NCBI RefSeq assembly: GCF_019977735.1 | Contig: NZ_AP025018.1 | Span: forward strand, 3,844,001 to 3,908,000 | Direction: 5' to 3' | DNA length: 64,000 nt | DNA from: Calothrix sp. PCC 7716 | GTDB taxonomy: Bacteria > Cyanobacteriota > Cyanobacteriia > Cyanobacteriales > Nostocaceae | The notes under the pieces: model-generated | Databases searched by the model: none | What the model was told of the DNA's origin: nothing | The model's input: only the letters and a program-made list of their open reading frames with translations | Position numbers and translations under genes: made by a program | In this document: one piece after another, positions 34,033-43,000 of the stretch | How the letters are laid out: each line of letters starts with the position of its first letter | How positions within the stretch are numbered: position 1 is the stretch's first letter

Positions 34033-34440
34033 TTAGTCGGAACGTACAACTTTCTCCTTTGATGCCTTGCCTTTCTTTGGAGTAATTGTTAGTAATTTCT
34101 TCTCAGTATCTAATGTATAGTTAGTGCCATTAGTAGTAACAGCAGAATATACAGGATGTTTACTACTGGCTAAAGGTAAAGTAGTAACCTTACTTTTTTT
34201 TGTAGTGCGAAATGCTAACACACTAACTTCTTTTCCTGGTTGACCACAAAGATTGATATCATGTTTTGTCGTGACGATAGTCGCAGAACGCTCCATTCCC
34301 TTGGGGCAGATAAAAAACTTCGGTTTCGCACCCCTAGTTTGAGCGTTTGTAGCTGGTATCAATAGGACAAGAGTTCCCGCACTAATGAAAACCAGTTTCA
34401 GTAACTGTTTATAATTAAATTGAAATTTCACATTTTTCAT
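34033..34440 (-). CDS. Secreted hypothetical protein (135 aa)
   Basis: Exported small protein: basic start and hydrophobic helix (KLVFISAGTLVLLIPATNA, cleavage after Ala-Gln region), then a mature basic domain with two Cys (FFICPKGMER, INLCGQPG) and repeated Thr-Lys stretches ending in a Lys-rich tail. No family recognised. A possible promoter on the minus strand (TTGACAAGATAAACTTATAA, near 34523-34544) resembles the ones before the RTX genes. Confidence 0.65.
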   Translation of the reverse strand: MKNVKFQFNYKQLLKLVFISAGTLVLLIPATNAQTRGAKPKFFICPKGMERSATIVTTKHDINLCGQPGKEVSVLAFRTTKKSKVTTLPLASSKHPVYSAVTTNGTNYTLDTEKKLLTITPKKGKASKEKVVRSD

Positions 34441-34522
34441 AAGTTTTTTTCTGATTATTTTCCACTATTGCAGATTCAATGAAACATACGTCAAAAGTCA
34501 GATCACCACTAGTAAACATTAA

Positions 34523-34546
34523 AAGTTTATAAGTTTATCTTGTCAA
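34523..34546 (-). promoter_or_regulatory. Candidate promoter similar to the RTX-gene promoters
   Basis: On the minus strand TTGACAAGATAAACTTATAA reads toward the secreted-protein gene. It shares TTGACAAG and TTATAA spacing with the elements at 52361-52390 and 54021-54050. There is no GAGAATTTTCTC palindrome here. Confidence 0.4.
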
Positions 34547-34653
34547 TCCCTTTTTATTGGATGTCTAGAATCAGGCGCCGTTTATTTTAACTTTTAGGTT
34601 AAAGCTGTTGTAAGGGCGCCTTGAATTGGTATCGCGAGAGTGACAGAAGAGGG

Positions 34654-36852
34654 TTAAGATTCGTAATCTACAATACCGTATGTGGCTTGCCCTATTATAC
34701 AACTGGAACTAACTTCAACAAGAACTGAAGTACTCCCTATAAGAACTAATTCAACAAGTTTTGCTTCTGGTTTTATTTTCGTAATTATTTTTGCAAATTC
34801 GGCTGCTGAAAGCGCAATCGTACATGCTGTACTAGAAAAACTTTCCAGAGAACTCACTGCAAAAATATAAGGTGATTCTTTCTCTACAACACCACCTATC
34901 CCAGATGCTAAATTAGTTGCCCAACTAAGAAAGGAAAGCGTACCACCCAAAAATGCGTCTATCTTACTTAAAATTTCCTGCAAATCCTTTTTATTTTCCG
35001 ATATCAAAGCAATAATTACCTTAGAAATTGTGCCAAGACAGCCAAAAAGCAAGCTGGCGGTAAAGTCTATACTTTTTAAAGCAATTTGAGTATTGCCGCC
35101 AGGTTTACGAATGAAAGATATAAGACTAAAAATCCATCCGAAAATAAAATCAAATACTTCAAAAGCTGCAAATATCAAATCGGCTATTAAAGGAACAGAA
35201 ACTAACTCCGAGGGAATACTAGTCTTAAATACAGAATAACCTAGATTTAACCTTTTGGCGAATAGGCGTATTAATGGCACTAAAGTACAAATTAAGTCAA
35301 TTGGATATTTACTAGACTCTAGTGTTATAGTTTTGTCATTGAGGAAGGGAAGAGCAAAGACCTCACCCTTTTGCAGGGGAGATTTGCCAAATAAAACTTT
35401 ATAAGTGACAGTTGCTGGTATTGCACATAATAACATCGATACATCGACTAAACGAAAAGATGTATCTACCGATACTTTTCCTTGTGAAAGCAATTTTACT
35501 AGTTTTTCAATGAATGGAAAACGAATTTTAGTAAATAGCACATCATGGATGACTCCGATTAATTCTTTCATTAAGTCAAGGAACCGCAAAATCAGAGACT
35601 TAAGTCCTGTAAGCAATCCCTCTACTGCACCAGAACTTACAGAAATCAGTGCTTTTTTGAGCGTTTCAATATTCAGGTCTTCCAGCGTTGGAAATTTTCC
35701 ATCAAAGAGCCGCACTAAATCTGCTTGAATTTGCTCAAAGCTTCCAGACAATGCATTAATTTGATCTGCGACTGCTCCGGTGAAAAACTCTATAGTCGCA
35801 TTAGTCAAATGGGAAATTGGATTTGGACCTTCAAACTCGATGATCTCATTCCCAAGCTCCTTAATTTTATTCATAATCCATGCTACGACACTGTTACCTG
35901 TAGCCTGGTCAATTTGGTTCTGTAAATCCTTTGTAATATCTTTGAAAGAATCTAAGAAGCTACTACCTGGTTGAGGTTTCCCTAGCTTTGTCGGTGGTCT
36001 ACCTACTGCCTCTTTACGCCAATGGTCTATCTGTTTAATTATACCATCAAAACCTTCCTCAACCTTGGGTTTCATAGTCTCGACAGAATCTTGTAAATAT
36101 CGTAATGTTTCGTCAACAACATTAACCATAGCTTCTTTTACAAGGAAGATATCTTCCCAGTTAAAGGCAAATTTTAGGTATTCCCAAACCTTTTCAAGTC
36201 CCGTATTGACTTGCTGCCATAACCATTTCAACACAGAACCAAGTTGTTCCCACTTCTCTACGACGAAATTCTTTACTTTCTCGCCGATTTTACAGACAAA
36301 GTTGATAGCTTCTCCTGTTTTATGGATAATAAAGGTTAATCCTTCCAGTAATTTCTTGTCCAACCAGTTTCCGATACCTTCAAATAAGTCCACAATGGTA
36401 TCGCCTAAATTTACGAAAAATTCCCCTACGTTTGAAGAATTTACGAGTTTGTTAATCTCATTACCACCGAGGATTCGTATACCATTGGCACTAGTCTGTA
36501 TGCCCCATTGATAATCCGGTTGAGATTGTAGTGTAGAACTGAATAGACTTCCAGCACTTACTCGGTAGAGACCAGGTACCCCTTCTACCTCATTTTGCGA
36601 GTTGACTAGTTTAGTCAAGTTATTCAAAGCTAAAGCTAGAGCATTTACTTGATTATTACCTGCGTCAGTGCGAAATTGCTCAGGTAGTAATAGTTGTTCT
36701 TCGCCCTTTGATGTAGAGATGGTGGCATTTCGCAAATCATCGGCCTTGATAGATCGAAGTTGCTTGTGGACATTGCCAGCTGGGTTAATATCAAAACTTC
36801 CTTCGATGCCATCAATGGTAAAGCGATAGAAAGCTGGCGCTAGGGAGCACAA
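34654..36852 (-). pseudogene. Probable 3' half of the gene split by the IS66-type insertion
   Basis: Codons from about 557 of the fused frame: start at PLCSLAPAFYRF. It has no start codon of its own and no stop over 2.2 kb. Read as the continuation of the N-terminal part at 38544-39353, which lies upstream on the same strand. Product unrecognised: long helical, membrane-active-looking protein with LFNWEDI-like segments. Confidence 0.5.
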
Positions 36853-38520
36853 GGGCTGATGGTTTTGAACACATTTATCTCTAATAACATCTCCCAAAGA
36901 TGGGATATCATAATTCTTAGAAATACGGTCTTGTATGTACTTGAAAAAGCTTATTCCTAATTTTCGAGTAGTGGCAACAAGAGACATAAATATATCCCAA
37001 GCTCTAGTACCCTCACTCGTCTGAGTCGCATAACTAATGTTGCGTCGCTGCACCATTGTTCTGGCAGCTAGTTCAGCAGGGTTATTATGTAACGGCAGTT
37101 CAGGATACTCTAGAACTAAAAGTAACTCGGAAACTTTTGCTGCTGTTAACTTTTTTCGCTCGTCTAACTGCTTATAACCACTTTCAGTACCAAAGATTTC
37201 CCAAAATCTTGACTGAAGCCAAAGTTTGCTCTTTACAGAAGGAGAATCGCTATAAGCAAGCAGTTCCCGGTAGTAATCCCAAAACTCAGAAAGAAAGTCG
37301 TCTAAAATTTTTTGATGGCAGGCAACAAACGGAGTCAGTTTTTTATAATGGCGCCCTTCATGTACCCAACATAGAGCTAAATTATTCGTCAATAGTTTAA
37401 ATTGAGGAGCATCATCACATACGAGAGTTTGTACTATTGGAATGTTGGTTTGCTGATGATAAAAAGCAATCGCTGCCGCTTCTAATACGCGAGTACGATG
37501 TTGAGAACCTAGTTTCTTCAAATACGTATCAAGCAGAGAATTAAATTCTGACTCTGTAAAAACTGTTTCTTGAGGCAATAATTTAAGTTGATTACTCCAC
37601 TTTACGGGTACATTCAAAGTATTCAATAGCTCATAGGTAAGCTCATTGAGAACAAACTCAAGCTTTTGTTTATTCTGTAATACCCCTAGTACACTTAATC
37701 TATCTTTTTTTAGAGTCGTTGAATAAACTGTATACAATGGGTTACAAACAACATTCGTAGTCTGATTTATGCCCTTAACACGCGCGGACGTTTGGTCTAA
37801 GTGCTGCCAAGTAGTACTTTCTAGCCCAGATATATATACTTCGTTATATTCAGATTCAAATCCAGAATCATTTTTAATTAGCAGATTTGACAAATAGCCT
37901 GCTGACATTGAAATACCAATATCTTCTAAAAATTCTAATAATTTACCTTGAGTCATATTGCCTCCATAGTACAGGCTTATGACTAAAGCTTTAATTCCTG
38001 GACCAAACTCTCCGTCGTAACCTGTTGGTAATGGCGCCAAGTATGTTTTACCTTCAGAAGCTGAGTAGAATTTTGGTTTCAGGAATAGTACATTATCGGT
38101 TTCAAGTGAGATATCTTGTATAATTACTTTTTCGTAACCCTTAAACTCCGCATCCGCTGGTAGCTCAGATTCTGGATACTCCAAAATCCATTCTCGATCT
38201 ATCTTAATACTGGCGTTTTTACTGCTCTTAGTATGCCCTTTATGAGTTTTACGTTCTTTCTCTGACGAATGGTCTTTCTTAAATCCGCTCGTTTTATTGG
38301 CTTTGATGTCTGGCTTACCCTTCTCTCCTTTAAGACGATTGTTTTCATCCCGAAGTTTTTGAATTTCTTCTTCTAAACTTTTTATCTTTAAATTTTGTTC
38401 CTCTATTAAGTTCAGAAGTACTTCTATACTTTGCCGCAATGAAGCGTCTGCAATTCCTCTTGGGTCAATGCTTTGCAGCAAGTCAGGTACTAACTTTTTA
38501 CTTTCTGGATTTTGCGTCAT
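34654..38520 (-). CDS. IS66-type transposase fused in frame to a large unknown C-terminal protein
   Basis: 1288-residue chimera. Residues 1-555 are an IS66-family transposase: coiled coil (LIEEQNLKIKSLEEEIQKLR), Lys-rich linker, DDE catalytic residues Asp242 (HLDQT), Asp369-370 (VCDDAP), Glu483 (HNNPAELAAR), and the RRNISYATQTSEGTRAWD tail. Near residue 556 it changes to an unrelated sequence (CSLAPAFYRFTIDGIEGSFD onward) of about 730 residues: a helical amphipathic middle (WEQLGSVLKWLWQQVNTGLE, LEKVWEYLKFAFNWEDIF) and hydrophobic C-terminal helices. The C-part is probably the downstream half of the gene whose upstream half lies at 38544-39353. Confidence 0.85.
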   Translation of the reverse strand: MTQNPESKKLVPDLLQSIDPRGIADASLRQSIEVLLNLIEEQNLKIKSLEEEIQKLRDENNRLKGEKGKPDIKANKTSGFKKDHSSEKERKTHKGHTKSSKNASIKIDREWILEYPESELPADAEFKGYEKVIIQDISLETDNVLFLKPKFYSASEGKTYLAPLPTGYDGEFGPGIKALVISLYYGGNMTQGKLLEFLEDIGISMSAGYLSNLLIKNDSGFESEYNEVYISGLESTTWQHLDQTSARVKGINQTTNVVCNPLYTVYSTTLKKDRLSVLGVLQNKQKLEFVLNELTYELLNTLNVPVKWSNQLKLLPQETVFTESEFNSLLDTYLKKLGSQHRTRVLEAAAIAFYHQQTNIPIVQTLVCDDAPQFKLLTNNLALCWVHEGRHYKKLTPFVACHQKILDDFLSEFWDYYRELLAYSDSPSVKSKLWLQSRFWEIFGTESGYKQLDERKKLTAAKVSELLLVLEYPELPLHNNPAELAARTMVQRRNISYATQTSEGTRAWDIFMSLVATTRKLGISFFKYIQDRISKNYDIPSLGDVIRDKCVQNHQPLCSLAPAFYRFTIDGIEGSFDINPAGNVHKQLRSIKADDLRNATISTSKGEEQLLLPEQFRTDAGNNQVNALALALNNLTKLVNSQNEVEGVPGLYRVSAGSLFSSTLQSQPDYQWGIQTSANGIRILGGNEINKLVNSSNVGEFFVNLGDTIVDLFEGIGNWLDKKLLEGLTFIIHKTGEAINFVCKIGEKVKNFVVEKWEQLGSVLKWLWQQVNTGLEKVWEYLKFAFNWEDIFLVKEAMVNVVDETLRYLQDSVETMKPKVEEGFDGIIKQIDHWRKEAVGRPPTKLGKPQPGSSFLDSFKDITKDLQNQIDQATGNSVVAWIMNKIKELGNEIIEFEGPNPISHLTNATIEFFTGAVADQINALSGSFEQIQADLVRLFDGKFPTLEDLNIETLKKALISVSSGAVEGLLTGLKSLILRFLDLMKELIGVIHDVLFTKIRFPFIEKLVKLLSQGKVSVDTSFRLVDVSMLLCAIPATVTYKVLFGKSPLQKGEVFALPFLNDKTITLESSKYPIDLICTLVPLIRLFAKRLNLGYSVFKTSIPSELVSVPLIADLIFAAFEVFDFIFGWIFSLISFIRKPGGNTQIALKSIDFTASLLFGCLGTISKVIIALISENKKDLQEILSKIDAFLGGTLSFLSWATNLASGIGGVVEKESPYIFAVSSLESFSSTACTIALSAAEFAKIITKIKPEAKLVELVLIGSTSVLVEVSSSCIIGQATYGIVDYES

Positions 38521-38540
38521 GTATCATATTCTACGGCACC
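36852..38540 (-). mobile_element. IS66-family insertion (boundaries approximate)
   Basis: Transposase coding part of an IS66-type element inserted within a host gene. The 5' boundary lies between 38521 and about 38570 and the 3' boundary near 36850. I could not see terminal inverted repeats or the 8-base target duplication usual for this family, so the ends may have been lost. IS66 accessory genes tnpA and tnpB are absent, as in many cyanobacterial single-ORF forms. Confidence 0.6.
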
Positions 38541-38543
38541 ATG

Positions 38544-38711
38544 TTACCAAAACAATATTTTATTTTTTCGTGCTACATATACGCTTTGAGGCACCACCAT
38601 TAATGCATGACGTATCAGTTCAAATACATGAATAGCATAAGGCGCCTCTTTTTTAAGACTTTGAGGCAATAGGGCAATATCATTGGCTTTTATAAGCGTG
38701 CGATACGTTTA
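38544..38711 (-). pseudogene. In-frame continuation past the stop of the upstream half-gene
   Basis: After TAA 38709-38711 the same frame stays open for 54 codons to TAA 38544-38546, encoding protein-like sequence (TLIKANDIALLPQSLKKEAP then YAIHVFELIRHALMVVPQSV). This looks like true coding sequence beyond a nonsense mutation, reaching almost to the transposase start at 38520. Confidence 0.6.
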
Positions 38712-39353
38712 CTTTACGCTCCTAATGGCGCCATGCTGTTGTGCTAGGAGGCTACCCCTACTTATTGAGCGGATACGAATATTCTTACCCTTATTACCAT
38801 CAATCAATAAGTTAATGTTTGTGAACTCCAAAAATAGGTATTCAATAGAAAAAAATGAATCGGGAAGCGTAGATTTCTCTATGACTTTTTTTGCAGCCTC
38901 ATAAGCTTGAGGATCAATCGCTTGCAGTGCTATCCAATTAATTGGTTCTTTATTAAGATCAGTGATGAAAGAAATACTCCAATTCTCAAAAAGCTCGGTT
39001 TGTTGTTCATCATCGTCATCTTTGTAAGTGACTTCTCCTGATGACAAATTTAATGTGACTTCGACTTGACCAAGTTTTGCATTGTCTACATTCAAAGAGA
39101 TTGTTAGTGGATTTAGTTTAGCTTTAAATCCGTATTTATGTTCTACGATTGTAGAAAGACCAGTTATTTTGTCTACTTTCTTTCGTTTGAACAAATTGAG
39201 GGTATCGCCATCTTTCAACATACTACTACCGTCATCTTTCTTGCGACGCTTCCATGCTTTCCATGCAGTTTCCAATTGACTGTTAATCGCTCTTTGGGTA
39301 AGCGCGAGGCATAGGTCAAAGTCAGTCAAGGAATTTTTGGTATCATTAGTCAT
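38709..39353 (-). CDS. 5' half of the split gene (unknown, weakly TULIP/P47-like)
   Basis: A 214-residue frame from ATG 39353. It starts MTNDTKNSLTDFDLCLALTQRAINSQLETAW; the FDLCLAL...AINSQLETAW pattern recalls the first helix-strand of TULIP-type P47/OrfX proteins, a weak match. A beta-rich part follows (AKLNPLTISLNVDNAKLGQV, VEVTLNLSSGEVTYKDDDDE, ENWSISFITDLNKEPINWIA). The gene seems inactivated: in-frame stop at 38709 and IS66 insertion beyond it. A truncated protein could still be made. Confidence 0.55.
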   Translation of the reverse strand: MTNDTKNSLTDFDLCLALTQRAINSQLETAWKAWKRRKKDDGSSMLKDGDTLNLFKRKKVDKITGLSTIVEHKYGFKAKLNPLTISLNVDNAKLGQVEVTLNLSSGEVTYKDDDDEQQTELFENWSISFITDLNKEPINWIALQAIDPQAYEAAKKVIEKSTLPDSFFSIEYLFLEFTNINLLIDGNKGKNIRIRSISRGSLLAQQHGAIRSVK

Positions 39354-40084
39354 GGTCTTTTCTCCAGATTTCTGCCTGTTTCTATAAAAAGTAGATTGCC
39401 CTGCTCAACAAAACGTATCTTCAACACTAATCCTAATTTGATAAATAGCTAAAACCTCTGTTATGTCATTCTCCAAAAATAAACATTATGCAGCAATACT
39501 CTAGCACTTGCAAAAATATTGTAGTCGCAGTAATTGATACAGGATTTACATCCGACGAATTACATCAAGATTAGAATATTACCAGGTATTAATTTTAGTG
39601 ATGAGGGAAGTATTGAGAGTTCTTAAACTTAGTTGCAATTCAGTAACGGTGGCGCCAGTTGAACCTTGTTGTAATCTAGTAATCTAAATAATGTGGTAGA
39701 CATGGCTTTAATTATTCAATGTGATTATTGACACGCGGTTACTACAGCTATGGTTTTGGTAGTTATGATAACTATTCAAATACTTTTTTACCAGAACCTT
39801 AGCCTGTGGTTAATATTAAGAGGTATTATTACATACCGCAACTAATGGACATTAGGAATTTTTAAAGTTCTCTTTATTACATACTCCCATCAATAAATAT
39901 TAAAATTTTATAAATTTATGTTGTTATAATTACAATAATATAGTAGAGTTACAGAGAATTTGTATTGTTACAAGTAGACTGACTCTAAATTAAAGTCAGT
40001 AATATTGTCTTAATTTATACAAAAATAATTATTGCGTATTGTTAATAATATTTATACCAGCGAAATGGAGAATGATTCGTAGTT
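39354..40084. other. Intergenic region with subtilase-like debris
   Basis: Holds the S8-like remnant at 39488-39636. Downstream to 40084 there is only AT-rich DNA with a TTATAAATTTATGTTGTTATA stretch (39908) that may carry the giant kinase promoter. Confidence 0.55.
39488..39636 (+). pseudogene. Subtilase (S8)-like N-terminal remnant
   Basis: ATG 39488 reads SSTCKNIVVAVIDTGFTSDE and LHQD then TAG; one frame over, ILPGINFSDEGSIESS continues. VAVIDTG is the catalytic-Asp region of subtilisin-like proteases and PGINFSDEG would follow it. The frameshift and stops show decay; the His and Ser parts are missing. Further pieces (YSYGFGSYDNYSNTFLPEP, near 39740-39800) may belong to the same gene. Confidence 0.5.
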
Positions 40085-43000
40085 ATGCTAATGATTCCTG
40101 GTATTTTGGTTACTGTGAAAATATACGAAAGTTCTAATTCTTTAGTTTACCGAGGTATCAGAAAGCACGATAATCAACCTGTTGTTCTCAAAATTTTAAA
40201 CTCAGCCTATCCGACGCCAGAGTTACTCAGTCGATATAAGCAGGAATTTGACATAGCATACAATTTGGAGCTAGCAGGAGTAATTAAGCCTTATAGTTTA
40301 GAGAAATATCAAAATACTTTAGTGATTGTCTTTGAAGATTTTGGGGGAGAGTCTTTAAAGATACTAATGGAAGAACGTAGATTCAGCATAGAAGAATTTT
40401 TGAAAATTGCTATAAAAATTTGTGCAGCTTTAGGACAAATTCACGCGGCTAATATTATCCATAAAGATATTAATCCCTCTAATATAGTTTTCAATCCAGC
40501 GACTGGAGAACTCAAAATTATTGATTTTGGAATTTCGACTATTTTATCGTGCGAAAATCCGATAATTTGCAATCCCAGTATTTTAGAAGGCACTTTGGCA
40601 TATATATCGCCAGAACAAACGGGTAGAATGAATCGATTAGTCGATTACCGTACCGATTTTTACTCCGCCGGCGCCACTTTTTATGAACTGCTAACCCAGA
40701 AACTACCTTTTGAAACATTAGATGCAATAGAATTAGTTTACTCTCACATTGCCAAACAACCTCGGCGCCTAGAAACTTTAAACCCAGATATTCCCCAGGA
40801 ATTAGCAGAGTTGGTAATGAAACTTTTAGCTAAAAATGCTGATGATAGATATAAAAGTGCTTATGGTATTCAAAAAGATTTAGAGTATATATTAAATAAT
40901 TTTAACTCCAGAATTAAACTTAATAATTTTACACTAGCCAAAGAGGATGTTTATGGTAAACTACATATTTCGCAAAAATTGTACGGAAGAGAGTCAGAGA
41001 TTAAAGCTCTAATATCAGCCTTTGAGCGCCTAGAACCCAGAATAAAAATGATATTAGTTTCTGGTTATTCGGGAATTGGAAAAACGGCTTTAGTACGAGA
41101 AATATATCAACCTCTTACCAAATTTAAAGGTTACTTTATTGCTGGAAAATTTGACCAGTTAGGGCGCCACATACCATATAGTTCTTTGATTCAAGCTTTA
41201 CAATCTTTAATTCAACAGGTATTAACTGAGAGTAACGAAAAAATAGCTGAGTGGCGAGAAAAAATTTTAGTTGCTGTCGGTGAGCAAGGCAAAATTATTA
41301 CTGATGTAATTCCCGAATTAGAACTTATTATTGGCGAACAGTCGAATGCTTCAGAACTAGAATCGGCAGAATCACAAAATCGTTTTAATATATTATTCCA
41401 AAAGTTTATCAGCGTTTTTACAATAAGTAAACAACCTATAGTATTATTTTTAGATGACTTGCAGTGGGCAGATTCCGCATCATTAAAACTAATTAAACTA
41501 CTGATAACAAATACTGATAGCGGGCTATTATTGATTGGGGCATATCGCGACAATGAAGTGAGTCCGACTCATCCTTTACTATTGACAATAGATGAAATCA
41601 AACAAGCTGAATATATTGTTACCCATATTTCTTTAACACCTTTAGATTTAAATAATATCAGTCAATTAATCGCAGACTCCTTTAACTGCACAATCGAAAG
41701 AGCAAAGCCACTAACTGCATTAATTCTCGATAAAACTGCTGGTAATCCATTTTTTATAAATGAGTTTTTAAAATTCCTTGATACACAAAAATTACTCAAG
41801 TTTGATTTAGAACAAGGAGAATGGCATTGGGATTTAGAACAAATTCAATCAGCAAAAATTACAGATAATGTTGTTGAATTAATGTCGAGTAAAATCCAAC
41901 AACTTCCAAGAGCGACACAACAAGTCTTAAAGCTAGCTGCTTGTATAGGTAATCAATTCGATTTAAATACATTGTCCATTGTATGTGAACAATCGCTATT
42001 ATCAACAGCCTCTGAAGTTTGGCAAGCGATTATAGAGGGGCTTATTTTGCCAATTGGTAATGACTATAAGTTATTAGCGGTAGCTGAACATGGTGATAAT
42101 TTCAAAGTCAGATATAAGTTCTTACATGACCGAGTACAGCAGGCTGCTTATTCGCTGATTACCGAAGATGCTAAAAATTCACATCATTGGCAAATCGGGC
42201 AACTACTACTAAATAATACTTCACCAACAGCCTTAGAAGAAAAAATATTTGATATTGTTAATCATTTGAATATTGGTATTGAATCAAGCGAGTTAAGTTT
42301 ATGCGAAGAAAAAGATGAATTAGCACGCTTAAACTTGATTGCAAGCAAAAAAGCTAAGGCATCGTCGGCAAATCAACTAGCCTTCAATTATTTACAATCC
42401 GGAATGCAATTGTTATCTAGTGATAGCTGGACGCAACAGTATAATCTTACACTATCGCTTTACGAAGAGTCTGCCGAAGTTGCTTATCTACAAGCAAACT
42501 TTAACCAGATGGAGAAATTTGTAGATGTAGTTACGCAACAAGCTACAAATATTTTAGACAAGGTGAAAGTGTATGAAGTAACAATTTTGGCGTATATCGC
42601 TCAGAGCAAATGCGTTGAAGCTATTAATGTCGGGTTAGAAATTTTAGAATTACTGGGAGTCAAATTACCTAGAAAGCTCAACCAAATTAATGTTGTAATT
42701 TTATTGTTGCGGGCAAAGCTAATGTTGAGGCGCCACAAAACTGCCAGCTTAATTGATTTGCCTCAGATGTCCCATCTACAGTATAAAGCAGCGATGCGTA
42801 TTCTTAACAAAATAATATCTCCTGCTTATACAGCCGCTCCAAATTTACTGTTACAGATTGTATTTACACAGATTCGCTTATCTCTTAAGTTCGGGAATAC
42901 TGCTGAATCGGCTTTTGCCTATGGCTGTTATGGATTTATTCTTTGTGGTGTTGTAGGAGATATTCAATCAGGCTATCACTTTGGTCAACTAGCATTAAAA

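Noticed and set aside
36065-36511. Plus-strand open frame opposite the transposase-fusion gene
   Set aside because: Antisense shadow of the long minus-strand frame; no start signal, no family features.
36840-38580. 8-base target duplication around the IS66-type insertion
   Set aside because: Compared both boundaries by eye; the similarities (GTAGCACG versus TTGTGCTC) are not convincing.
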